Assembly: GCA_037034305.1 (NCBI GenBank)
Contig: JBAGJY010000007.1
Span: 230,996 to 294,995 of the forward strand
DNA: 64,000 nt
From: Streptantibioticus_A sp037034305
Lineage (GTDB): Bacteria > Actinomycetota > Actinomycetes > Streptomycetales > Streptomycetaceae
Direction of reading: 5' to 3'
Shown: piece after piece, positions 43,415 through 51,760 of the stretch
Position numbering within the stretch: position 1 is the stretch's first letter
Layout: every line of letters starts with the position of its first letter
The notes under the pieces: generated by a model
The model's input: only the letters and a program-made list of their open reading frames with translations
What the model was told of the DNA's origin: nothing
The model's database searches: none
Made by a program: the position numbers and the translations under genes

Positions 43415-44058
43415 GGTGCGGTCCTTTCGAGTTCACGGGGGGACTTGGCGTCCGTCGCGGCGGGGGTGTTCTCGCAGCGGTGGGTGCCGACGCCGCGCAG
43501 GTAGACGCGCCAGCCCGCCAGCGCCCCGAGCGCGAGCACGACCGGTCCGAGGACGTCGACCGAACCGAGGGCCACCGCGTGGCCGCGGAGGAACAGCGGG
43601 AGCTGGATCGCCAGCATCACCAGGTGCCCGGCGAGAATGACCAGGTTGCCCCTGGTGAACGCGCGACGGCGCACCGCGCAGCGGCGCCAGGCGGTGCGCT
43701 CGCCGGTGATCATGCCGACCACCAGTCCCATCGGCGGCCAGCCGAGCACCAGCAGCACCGGCGTCACCACGGCCGTCAGACAGTGCACCAGCAGGCTGGG
43801 CAGGAAGACGTCCGCCGCCTGGCCGGTACGGGCGGCCATCGCACCGCCGACGCAGATCAGGCCGAGGACGGCGAGCGGTCGCCGTACGGGCTCCCCGCGC
43901 ACCAGCCGCAGGACGCAGTTGCCGAGGCCCACCACGGCGGCGACGGCCAGGCCGATGACGAGCCGCTGGGTGAGGGCGAGGGTCAGCGTGAGTCCGAAGA
44001 CCGGCGCGATGTCGGCCACGGTGCCGCGAAGGCGGTCACGCGGGGTTGCAGAGTCCAT
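43411..44058 (-). CDS. DUF3159-family membrane protein, first gene of P450 operon
   Basis: 215 residues with about six membrane helices in two sets (about 20-110 and 150-200) and the DUF3159-like MGLVVGMITGERTAWRRC segment between them. ATG 44058 has GAGGGG six bases upstream. Its stop overlaps the P450 start, so the two proteins are made together. DUF3159 proteins have no known function. Coupling to a P450 suggests a role at the membrane in substrate supply, export or anchoring, which is inference. Confidence 0.82.
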   Translation of the reverse strand: MDSATPRDRLRGTVADIAPVFGLTLTLALTQRLVIGLAVAAVVGLGNCVLRLVRGEPVRRPLAVLGLICVGGAMAARTGQAADVFLPSLLVHCLTAVVTPVLLVLGWPPMGLVVGMITGERTAWRRCAVRRRAFTRGNLVILAGHLVMLAIQLPLFLRGHAVALGSVDVLGPVVLALGALAGWRVYLRGVGTHRCENTPAATDAKSPRELERTAP

Positions 44059-44380
44059 GGATGCCCCTCGACAGGCGGTGCTGGCTTCAGCCCTTGGCAC
44101 TGCTCAACGGTGCCGTCTCGGCTGGCCGTTGTCGTCGCGCGGGCGCAGACACCTGGGATGCCGCGGACGCGGTACGGGGCCGGTGGGGCGTACTGCGAAC
44201 GCAGAAGGGGCGGCGAGTGCGCGGCCCCGCGCACCACGCGAAGCCGCCCGGGGCGCGGGCACCCGGACGGCGGGCCAGCGGCGAACGGCACCGCGACGCG
44301 GGCGCCCGCCAGCGGAGTTGACGCACGGCTGCCGCCTCCCGGCCTGGCGGACGGGGGGCGGGAGGCAGGAGCCGGGGGTG
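44059..44380. other. Intergenic region between P450 operon and DinB gene
   Basis: 322 bases. It must hold the P450-operon promoter, but no consensus hexamers stand out. The end near 44381 contains the DinB terminator (44336-44368). No gene-like frame. Confidence 0.45.
44336..44368 (-). terminator. Hairpin after the DinB-family gene
   Basis: GCCTCCCG (44336-44343) and CGGGAGGC (44361-44368) form an 8-base perfect stem 12 bases beyond the stop at 44381. Confidence 0.5.
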
Positions 44381-44935
44381 TCAGCCCATGGTCTTGGCGC
44401 CGTCGAGGGATTCGCGGATGATGTCGGCGTGGCCCGCGTGCTGGGCGGTCTCGGCGATGATGTGCATCAGCACCCGGCGGGCCGACCACCGCGTGTCCGG
44501 CTCGAACCACGGGGCCTTCGGCAGCGGGTGGGAGGCGTCGAGGTCGGGCAGGGAGGCGACCAACTCGTCGGTCCTGCGGGCGACTTCGGCGTAGTCGGCC
44601 AGCACACCGGCCAGCGTCTCACCGGGCTGCATCTGGAACTCGGCGGCCCGCCGGGCCCAGTCGTCCTCGGTCATGGCGGTGAAGTCGGGCATCGCCGACG
44701 GGCCCTCCACGATGAAGTCCACCCAGGTCCGCTCGGCCCGGGCGACGTGCTTGATCAGGCCGCCCAGGCACAGCTCGCTCGCGGTGGTGCGCTGTCCGGC
44801 CTGCTCGTCGGTGAGGTCGCGGGTGGTGAAGCGCAGGAAGTTCCGGTGCTTGGCCAGGACCGCCAGCAGATCGGCGTGCTCGCCGGTGACCGCGGCCTTC
44901 GCCTCGTCCTGGTTGGTCAGCCCGTTGACGGCCAT
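44381..44935 (-). CDS. DinB/DUF664-family protein (mycothiol-dependent-enzyme fold)
   Basis: 184 residues forming the DinB four-helix bundle. Metal-ligand histidines are in GLIKHVARAE and in the C-terminal HIIAETAQHAGHADIIRE motif, the pattern of mycothiol-dependent transferases and maleylpyruvate isomerases. It may transfer or exchange a thiol cofactor in detoxification; the substrate is unknown. It is divergent from a WYL-type regulator 98 bases away, the likely controller. Confidence 0.92.
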   Translation of the reverse strand: MAVNGLTNQDEAKAAVTGEHADLLAVLAKHRNFLRFTTRDLTDEQAGQRTTASELCLGGLIKHVARAERTWVDFIVEGPSAMPDFTAMTEDDWARRAAEFQMQPGETLAGVLADYAEVARRTDELVASLPDLDASHPLPKAPWFEPDTRWSARRVLMHIIAETAQHAGHADIIRESLDGAKTMG

Positions 44936-45033
44936 GGTCTTCGCCTTCCGTTGTTCCTGTTCCTCCGGACAACGACCACGCTAGGGGCCATAGCGGTCAC
45001 TTTCTGACCTGAATTCCCGGGAGAATCGTGCGC

Positions 45034-45993
45034 ATGGCGAACACCAGCAATCGGACGCTGCGGCTGCTGTCCCTGCTCCAGACCCACCGGTACTGGCCGG
45101 GCACCGAACTGGCCGAGCGGCTGGGGGTCTCGGTCCGCACCCTGCGCAGGGACGTCGACCGGCTGCGCGAGCTGGGCTACCCGGTCGAGGCGCAGCGCGG
45201 GGTGGAGGGCGGCTACCAGCTCGCCGCGGGCGCGGCGCTGCCCCCGCTGGTGATCGACGACGAGGAGGCGGTCGCCCTGGCGGTGGGCCTGCAGACCGCC
45301 GCGCAGGGCGCGGTGGAGGGCATCGCCGAGGCCTCGGTCCGGGTGCTGGCCAAGGTGGCGCAGGTGATGCCCGCCCGGCTGCGGCACCGGGTGGAGGCAC
45401 TGCGCGCGATGACCGTGCCCCTCGACTGGGGCGGCCCGGCCGGGACGGGCGTCGACCCGGGCGTGCTCAGCGCGGTCGCGCTGGCCTGCCGGGACGCGGA
45501 GGCGCTGCGCTTCTCCTACACCGCCGCCGACGGCCGGCACACGCAACGGCAGGTCGAGCCGCACCGGTTGGTCTGCCTGGGGCGCCGCTGGTACCTCGTC
45601 GCGTACGACCTGGTCAGGCACGACTGGCGCAACTTCAGGGTCGACCGGCTCACCGGCCCGCACGGCACCGGCTCCCGGTTCCGGCCCCGCGACCTGCCCG
45701 CCGCCGACGCCGCGGAGTTCGTCCGCGCCAGTCTGGGGAACCTGCCGCGCCCGTACCGGGTGGAGGCCCTGGTCGACGCCCCGGCCGCCGCCGTGCGGGA
45801 GCGGATCGGCCGGTGGAGCACGGTCGAGGAGGTGGACGCCGAACACTGCCGGGTGCGCATGACCACCGACTCCCTGGACTGGCCGACCATGGCACTGGGC
45901 GTGCTCGACGCCGACTTCCAGGTCCTCACCCCGCCCGAACTCCTCGACCAGGTCCACAGGTGGGGCACCCGGTTCACCCGGGCCCGGGGATGA
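45034..45993 (+). CDS. HTH-WYL transcriptional regulator (YafY/PafC-like)
   Basis: 319 residues. A DeoR-like winged helix (about 5-60; LAERLGVSVRTLRRDVDRLRELGYPV) precedes a WYL domain (about 135-210; LVCLGRRWYLVAYDLVR) and a WCX C-terminal extension. WYL proteins bind nucleic acids or small ligands and regulate stress or defence genes. ATG 45034 is chosen; GTG 45028 is an alternative. It probably regulates the divergent DinB gene. Confidence 0.93.
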   Translation: MANTSNRTLRLLSLLQTHRYWPGTELAERLGVSVRTLRRDVDRLRELGYPVEAQRGVEGGYQLAAGAALPPLVIDDEEAVALAVGLQTAAQGAVEGIAEASVRVLAKVAQVMPARLRHRVEALRAMTVPLDWGGPAGTGVDPGVLSAVALACRDAEALRFSYTAADGRHTQRQVEPHRLVCLGRRWYLVAYDLVRHDWRNFRVDRLTGPHGTGSRFRPRDLPAADAAEFVRASLGNLPRPYRVEALVDAPAAAVRERIGRWSTVEEVDAEHCRVRMTTDSLDWPTMALGVLDADFQVLTPPELLDQVHRWGTRFTRARG

Positions 45994-46050
45994 CGCGTCG
46001 AGGACGCCCGGGGCCTGTCCCGGGCGCACGCAACCGCGCGGGTTGGTCGC

Positions 46051-47718
46051 TCAGTTGGAGAAGTCCTGGGTGAGCCATACGGTGCCGTTCGGGTCCCGGT
46101 AGACGGCGATGCCGACGTGGGTGAACGTGCTGCTGAGGATGTTCTGGCGGTGGCCGTCGTTGGGAGGCTGCTCGTCCAGCATGGACTGGGTGAGGTTGAC
46201 GGCGGCCGTGGCGATCTGCTGGGCGTCAGCTCCGGCGGACGCCTGCCCGATGTTCTCTCCCGCGGCGCCCCACTGGACGCCCGCGGCCGTCTCCCTGTCG
46301 CCCAACGAGGCCTCACCCGGGCACTGGTGGGACAGGCCGCAACCGCTGTCCATGGCGGTGTTGTGCGCGGTCGCGCTGCGGGTGAGGCCGGTGGTGATGG
46401 TGTAGGGCGGCAGGCCGTGGGCGGCTCGTGCCTGGTTGATCAGGGCGAGCACCTGCTGGACCGCGTCGGACTCGGCGGTGGGCCGCGGGGCCGGTGGGGC
46501 CGGTGGGGTCGAGGGGGTGGGCGTCGGCGTGGCCGTCGGGGACGGCTCCACCCGGCGCGGCGGAGCGCTCGGCGTGCGGCTCGGGTGGGGCGCGGGCGAG
46601 TGGGTGGCCGGGTGTGAAGGGGCCGGTGACGGCGGGCTGGTCAGCGGCGCCGACTTCACCAGCACCGGCTGGGCGGCGGCGGTGGGGCTGGCCTGGGTGT
46701 CGTCCGGCGCGCCGAGGGCCACGGATATCACCGTCGCCGTGGCCGCGGCCGTCACCGCGGCGCCTCCGGCGAGCATGTGCGCGCCGCGGAGTCTGACCCG
46801 TGGGCGGCGGTGCCCGCCGAGCCGCCTGCCGCCCCGGCCGTTCGGCCGGTGTGCCGCGTGCCGGGCCGCTTTCGCAAGCCCGGCGGTCGAACCGCTCAAC
46901 TGGACCGTCGGGCTGAACGGCAGAGCGCCGTGCCCCGCCTGGGCCGCGGACCAGGCCGCAGCGGCCGGCGGGACCAGGGCGATGCCCGCGAGGAGGCTCT
47001 GCGCCGGTATCAGGCCGCTGCGTCGGCCCGAGCAGGTCCGGCAGTCACGCACGTGCCGGGATATGCGCTTGCGCCACAGCGCGGAGGGAACACCGTCCCA
47101 CCGCGCCACAACGGGCTCCAGCCGCGGGCAGCGCGACGTCGCCGACAGCGCGCGCACCACCAACCGGGCCGTCTCCAGCTGTGCCTTCATCCGCTGCACC
47201 CGGACCGCGACGAACCCCGACGGCAGCTTCAAGGCGGCGGCCAGGTCCGAGCGGGTCAGCTCGCCCGCGGCCTCCAGCCACCACAACGACAGCAGCGCGC
47301 GGTCGTCCTCGTCCAGCCACCGGGTCGCCTCGGCGACCTCCCGGCGCTGACCGGAAAGCCCCAGGCGGATGATGGTCAGATCGACGAAGTCGGCACCCGG
47401 ATCGGCCAGTTCGGGCATCTCGTCGACCCGGGTGTCGCCGACCGCCGTCTGTCTGCTGTGCCAGTGCCGACGTATCTCGTTCATCGTCACGGCCACCAGC
47501 CAGGCGCGGAACCGCTGCGGTTTGCGCAGGCTGGCCATCCCGTCCAGGGCGCGCAGCATGGTCTCCTGCACGACGTCGTCGACGTCCGCGTGACCGTGCA
47601 GCGCGCGTCCGACGATGTTGTAGACCAGCGGTAGGTACTCGGCGACCAACTCGTCCTTCGCCCGCTCGTCTCCTGCCTGCGCGGTCGCGATGACCGCGGC
47701 CTCACGCTCTGGTGTCAT
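46051..47718 (-). CDS. ECF-type sigma factor fused to a membrane helix and extracellular CAP domain
   Basis: 555 residues in one frame from ATG 47718 (GAGGACGG upstream). Sigma region 2 (about 15-88; DVDDVVQETMLRAL) and region 4 (about 130-190; LTRSDLAAALKLP, RVQRMK) form an ECF-like sigma module. A zinc-finger-like H222-x3-C226-x2-C229, a basic region, a membrane helix (about 316-336) and a Pro/Thr linker (about 345-415) follow. The C-terminus is a CAP domain (about 418-555; GENIGQ, DGHRQNILSSTF, WLTQDFSN). The sigma part would be held at the membrane and may be released when the external CAP domain senses something. The stand-alone CAP gene at 33126 is a close relative. Confidence 0.92.
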   Translation of the reverse strand: MTPEREAAVIATAQAGDERAKDELVAEYLPLVYNIVGRALHGHADVDDVVQETMLRALDGMASLRKPQRFRAWLVAVTMNEIRRHWHSRQTAVGDTRVDEMPELADPGADFVDLTIIRLGLSGQRREVAEATRWLDEDDRALLSLWWLEAAGELTRSDLAAALKLPSGFVAVRVQRMKAQLETARLVVRALSATSRCPRLEPVVARWDGVPSALWRKRISRHVRDCRTCSGRRSGLIPAQSLLAGIALVPPAAAAWSAAQAGHGALPFSPTVQLSGSTAGLAKAARHAAHRPNGRGGRRLGGHRRPRVRLRGAHMLAGGAAVTAAATATVISVALGAPDDTQASPTAAAQPVLVKSAPLTSPPSPAPSHPATHSPAPHPSRTPSAPPRRVEPSPTATPTPTPSTPPAPPAPRPTAESDAVQQVLALINQARAAHGLPPYTITTGLTRSATAHNTAMDSGCGLSHQCPGEASLGDRETAAGVQWGAAGENIGQASAGADAQQIATAAVNLTQSMLDEQPPNDGHRQNILSSTFTHVGIAVYRDPNGTVWLTQDFSN

Positions 47719-48152
47719 GTCCGTCCTCGCTCCCTGCCGCAACGTTTCCGCATGCCTTCGATACCTGGGAGACCCTGCCAGGGCGGGCCGGATAACAGAA
47801 ACCTGGAAAGTTTTTCGGCGACTTGCCCGGGTGCCGTCGACGGGTCACCTGTTTCCGCCGCATCGGTGGCGTACCGCAGCTGTTTGCGGGGAGTTTCGGA
47901 CTTGGTCCGCCTTTCGCCAACGCCTTTTGTGACGAAGGCCACTTGGGGCTTGATCAGGACGCCCGACTACGGCTAACTTCCTCTGCCCATTGGACATGCC
48001 TTCGAAAGCGTCCAGTTCAGCAGAGCCCCGGCAGCCCTGAATTCCTCGGCGCCGCTGGCGATTTCCCCCCACGTTCCGGGACCGCACGCGAAGTGACCGC
48101 CGTCGCCCAACGGCGGGCCGCGGGCTGTTCCCATCCCTGAAGGAGAAGACCG
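47719..48152. other. Divergent promoter region, sigma-CAP gene and papain-like protease
   Basis: 434 bases, noticeably less GC-rich than its surroundings around 47790-47990. It contains the candidate protease promoter at 47950-47979 and, near 47800-47825, an A/T-rich stretch (GGAAAGTTTTTCGG) that may hold the sigma-gene promoter. No gene-like frame. Confidence 0.5.
47950..47979 (+). promoter_or_regulatory. Candidate housekeeping promoter of the papain-like protease
   Basis: TTGATC (47950-47955), an 18-base spacer and TAACTT (47974-47979). A start near 47986 would give a leader of about 165 bases before ATG 48153. Confidence 0.5.
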
Positions 48153-49133
48153 ATGTCCCGTGCCGCCCACAAGTGGAAGTCCGTCAACGGCAGGACACGC
48201 GCCGCCATCGCACTCGGCTGCGCCGGGACGATCGCGGCCGTGACCGTCGGGGTCTCCTCGGCGAGCACCGTCGCGCCCGGCCACGACCAGACGCCGGGCC
48301 GGGCCCCGCAGGCCGTGAGCGCCAAGCGGCACCCGTTCGGCCTCGGCGCCGTGCCGTCCAGGTCGGCCTGGCGCCAGTCCATGCTGCGCCAGTCCGTCGA
48401 ACCGAGACTGGAGGCCACCGCTCCGCGGCCGACCGCCGACGCCACCAAGCGGAAGAAGAAGCACCAGACCCTTCCGGCCAGCGTCGACCTGACCAAGTAC
48501 GCGGCCACTCCAGGCGACCAGGGCCAGGTCGGCTCCTGCGTCGCGTGGTCCATCGACTACTCGGCCTACAGCATCCTGGAGCACGAGCAGGGAATATCCG
48601 GCGGGCCCCAGGCGCCCATGTACACCTACTCGCAGATCGTGCGGGGGCAGAACGTGGGCACCTCGCCGGAGCAGCACTTCCAGATCGCCACCACGCAAGG
48701 CGTCGACGCCAGGTCCGACTACCAGCAGGGCGACTTCGACTACACCACCCAACCGACCGCGAGCGAGACGGCCAACGCGGCGAACTGGAAGCTGTCCGGC
48801 TACACCCCGCTGCACACCGGCAACCAGATCAAGAACGACGTGGAATCGGCCCTCGGGCAGGGCGAACCGGTCACCATCGCGATTCCGGTCTACGACAGCT
48901 TCTTCTACCTCACGCCGCGGCAGGCCGCCTCCTACACCTACTCCCCGGCCGCGGGGGAGCAGTACGCGGGCGGCCACGAGATCACCATCGTCGGCTACAA
49001 CAGCAAGGGCGTCCGGGTCGAGAACTCCTGGGGCAAGGGCTGGGGTGACCACGGATACGTCAACCTCTCCTGGAGCTACCTGGCCAACCAGGTGTGGGAG
49101 GCCAACGCCGTCGGCAAGCTGGTGAAGCGGTAG
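48153..49133 (+). CDS. Secreted papain-family (C1) cysteine peptidase
   Basis: 326 residues from ATG 48153 with GAAGGAG upstream. A signal peptide (about 1-38), a basic propeptide-like region (about 40-105) and a C1 domain (about 108-326). The catalytic set is complete: oxyanion Gln123, Cys129 in QVGSCVAWS, His275 in GGHEITIVGY and Asn291 in ENSWGKGWG. Secreted papain-like enzymes are uncommon in Streptomyces compared with serine and metalloproteases. It is divergent from the sigma-CAP fusion and could be in its regulon. The stop codon runs into an intergenic repeat. Confidence 0.93.
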   Translation: MSRAAHKWKSVNGRTRAAIALGCAGTIAAVTVGVSSASTVAPGHDQTPGRAPQAVSAKRHPFGLGAVPSRSAWRQSMLRQSVEPRLEATAPRPTADATKRKKKHQTLPASVDLTKYAATPGDQGQVGSCVAWSIDYSAYSILEHEQGISGGPQAPMYTYSQIVRGQNVGTSPEQHFQIATTQGVDARSDYQQGDFDYTTQPTASETANAANWKLSGYTPLHTGNQIKNDVESALGQGEPVTIAIPVYDSFFYLTPRQAASYTYSPAAGEQYAGGHEITIVGYNSKGVRVENSWGKGWGDHGYVNLSWSYLANQVWEANAVGKLVKR

Positions 49134-49280
49134 GCGCTTCGCTTTTGGGGGTGCGGGGTTCTGGTGTTGCTTGTCCGCGGCTTCGTTGTGGCTGGTCGCG
49201 CAGTTCCCCGCGCCCCTTTAGGGGACGTCGGAGTGTGGCTCGGGGGGCGCGGTTTGCCGCGCCCCCTTTTGGGGGTGGGC
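49134..49280 (+). repeat. Intergenic repeat family, copy 5 (starts at stop codon)
   Basis: Begins right after TAG with GCGCTTCGC, then GGGGGTGCGG, GTTGTGGCTGGTCGCGCAGT and TCCCCGCGCCCCTTTAGGGG. A second C-rich block GCGCCCCCTTTTGGGG follows. Confidence 0.65.
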
Positions 49281-49615
49281 TGCGCCTCTGGTGTGTCTTC
49301 CGCCTCAGATGAACATGCGTTACCCTCCGTCCCATCGCACGGGGGTGGGTGGCCGGGGCTTCACACCTGACTGGCCGGACGGCGGGAACCGCCGTCCCAG
49401 CCGTGCCCGCGAGATGTCTCCATCGTCCCGCACGGGAGGAAACGGGTGGCCCAACCCGCCTGCGTACGCGGCTCGTTAGCAGCGGCCGCAACACCCCGCC
49501 CGCGGGCCGGAGCCGAACACCACCGCCTTCGCGTCGCGCGCCGCTCAGCGCTCGCCACCCGGCGCTGACCGTCACCACCTTCCCCCGCTCAGCTCCGTAA
49601 CCACCCTGCGCTGTC
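49281..49615. other. Intergenic region before the sedolisin gene
   Basis: 335 bases without a gene. It includes a 9-base perfect hairpin (GGACGGCGG/CCGCCGTCC, 49377-49397) and C-rich sequence towards the peptidase start. No clear promoter consensus. Confidence 0.45.
49377..49397. terminator. Short perfect hairpin, possible terminator
   Basis: GGACGGCGG-GAA-CCGCCGTCC. It could end transcription from the papain-like gene or act in the peptidase leader. Confidence 0.35.
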
Positions 49616-51673
49616 ATGCGCAGAGCAGGCACGGGCCGCGTCGTCATCACCACACAGAAGGGCGGTTCCTTGCGCGCAAGGACTGAACACCCCAAGACCG
49701 AGTCGGACGGCAGACGCAGGCCAAGGGCGGGCTCCGCCGCCACCGCCGCGCTGTCCACGGCGGCGCTGGTGTCCGGCGGGCTGCTCGCGGCGACCCCGTC
49801 CGTGGCCTCCGCGCTCCCGGCCGCGGCCACGCCACACGTCAGGCACCTGTGCGGCCAGCCCACCAAGCCCGGCCAGATGGCCTGCTTCGCCGAGGCCCGC
49901 ACCGACATCGTCCAGCACATGAGCGTCAGCCCGAACGCCACGCCTTCCGGCTACGGCCCCTCGGACCTCCAGAGCGCCTACAACCTTCCGTCGGCCGCCG
50001 CCGGTTCCGGCCAGACCGTGGCCGTCGTCGACGCACAGGACGACCCCAGCGCCGAGTCGGACCTGGCCACCTACCGCGCCCAGTACGGCCTGCCCGCCTG
50101 CACCACGGCGAACGGCTGCTTCCACAAGGTCGACCAGAGCGGCGGCACCAACTACCCGTCCGCCGACCCCGGTTGGGCCGGTGAGATCTCCCTCGACCTC
50201 GACATGGTCAGCGCCGTCTGCCCGCAGTGCCACATCCTGCTGGTCGAGGCCGCCTCGCCGAGCCTGGCCGACCTCGGTACGGCCGTGAACAAGGCCGTCT
50301 CGCTCGGCGCGAGGTACGTCTCCAACTCCTACGGCGGCGCCGAGAACCCGGCCGAGACCTCCCTGGACAACCAGTACTTCAACCACCCCGGCGTCGCCAT
50401 CACCGCCAGCGCGGGCGACAGCGGCTACGGTGCCCAGTTCCCGGCCGCCTCCCAGTACGTCACCGCCGTCGGCGGCACCTCGCTCAGCCGCGGGGGCAAC
50501 ACGCGTGGCTGGAGCGAGTCGGTGTGGAGCACCGACAGCACCCACGGCACCGGCTCCGGCTGCTCGGCCGACGAACCCAAGCCCTCCTGGCAGACCGCCG
50601 ACACCGGCTGCGCGCACCGCACCATAGCCGACGTCTCGGCCGTCGCCGACCCGGCCACCGGTGTCGCCGTCTACGACAGTTACTCGGCCTCCGGCTGGAA
50701 CGTCTTCGGCGGCACCAGCGCCTCGTCCCCGATCGTCGCGGCCACCTACGCCCTCGCGGGCACCCCGGCCGCGGGCACCTACCCGGCTTCGTACCCGTAC
50801 GGCGGGGCCTCGGCGCTGAACGACGTCACGACCGGTTCCAACGGCACCTGCGCACCGAGCTATCTGTGCACCGCGGGCTCCGGCTACGACGGCCCGACCG
50901 GTCTGGGCACGCCGAACGGCACCGCTGCCTTCACCAGCGGGCCGCTCACCGGCACCACGCTGCAGCCCGGCCAGCGGCTCCTCCCCGGGCACAGCCTCAG
51001 CAGCGCCAGCGCGACGGTGGTGATGCAGGACGACGGCAACCTGGTGGCCTACCTCAGGACCGGCGGCAGCGGCACCGGCCCGGCGGTGTGGGCCAGCCGC
51101 ACCTCGGGGCACCCCGGCGCCTACGCCTACATGCAGAGCGACGGCAACCTCGTGGTCTACCCGAGCGGCGGCGGCCCGGTCAGCGGCGGTGCGCTGTGGG
51201 CGAGCAACACCTGGGGCAACTCCGGCGCGTACACCGTCCTGCAGGACGACGGGAACCTCGTCGTCTACAAGAGCACCGGCGGCACCGGCAAGGGCGGCGG
51301 GCTGTGGGCGGACGGCAGTTACGCGCGGTCCCAGACCATCGGCTCGGGCCAGAAGCTCCAGGCCGGTTGGTGGACCCAGGCCCAGTACACCCGTCTGGTG
51401 ATGCAACTGGACGGCAACTTCGTGATGTACCGCAGGAGCGACGGCAAGGCCATCTGGTCCAGCGGCACTTCGGGCAGTTCCGGTGCGTACGCCTACATGC
51501 AGGGCGACGGCAACCTGGTGGTCTACACGAGCACCGGCGGTGCGCTGTGGGCCAGCGGCACGTGGGGTCACTCGGGCGCCTACGCGTCCATGCAGAACGA
51601 CGGGAACCTGGTGGTCCGCACGAGCACCGGCGGTGCGCTGTGGTCCAGCGGCACCGGGCAGTACGTGCCCTGA
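49616..51673 (+). CDS. Sedolisin (S53) serine-carboxyl peptidase with C-terminal bulb-lectin repeats
   Basis: 685 residues counted from ATG 49616. TTG 49670, with AAGGGCGG upstream, is the likelier start. After a signal peptide the S53 domain (about 100-440) has the complete set Glu190-x3-Asp194 (WAGEISLDLD), oxyanion Asp268 (SAGDSG) and Ser368 (GGTSASSP), plus the C-terminal Asp/Gly calcium site. The usual long activation propeptide is very short. From about 450 to the end are six DGN(L/F)V(V/A/M) units in two B-lectin domains of the mannose-binding type. It is a secreted acid protease that may dock on glycans. Confidence 0.92.
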   Translation: MRRAGTGRVVITTQKGGSLRARTEHPKTESDGRRRPRAGSAATAALSTAALVSGGLLAATPSVASALPAAATPHVRHLCGQPTKPGQMACFAEARTDIVQHMSVSPNATPSGYGPSDLQSAYNLPSAAAGSGQTVAVVDAQDDPSAESDLATYRAQYGLPACTTANGCFHKVDQSGGTNYPSADPGWAGEISLDLDMVSAVCPQCHILLVEAASPSLADLGTAVNKAVSLGARYVSNSYGGAENPAETSLDNQYFNHPGVAITASAGDSGYGAQFPAASQYVTAVGGTSLSRGGNTRGWSESVWSTDSTHGTGSGCSADEPKPSWQTADTGCAHRTIADVSAVADPATGVAVYDSYSASGWNVFGGTSASSPIVAATYALAGTPAAGTYPASYPYGGASALNDVTTGSNGTCAPSYLCTAGSGYDGPTGLGTPNGTAAFTSGPLTGTTLQPGQRLLPGHSLSSASATVVMQDDGNLVAYLRTGGSGTGPAVWASRTSGHPGAYAYMQSDGNLVVYPSGGGPVSGGALWASNTWGNSGAYTVLQDDGNLVVYKSTGGTGKGGGLWADGSYARSQTIGSGQKLQAGWWTQAQYTRLVMQLDGNFVMYRRSDGKAIWSSGTSGSSGAYAYMQGDGNLVVYTSTGGALWASGTWGHSGAYASMQNDGNLVVRTSTGGALWSSGTGQYVP

Positions 51674-51760
51674 CCTGATCGGGCTGTGGAGCCGCCCTGC
51701 TCGGGCCGGGTGGACGAGCAGGGCCGGGATCCCAAGCTGTCCGGGCGGGTCGCCGCCCGG

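Noticed and set aside
40818..44058. Natural-product biosynthetic gene cluster around the P450
   Set aside because: No synthase, synthetase, cyclase or tailoring genes apart from the P450 redox chain and a membrane protein.
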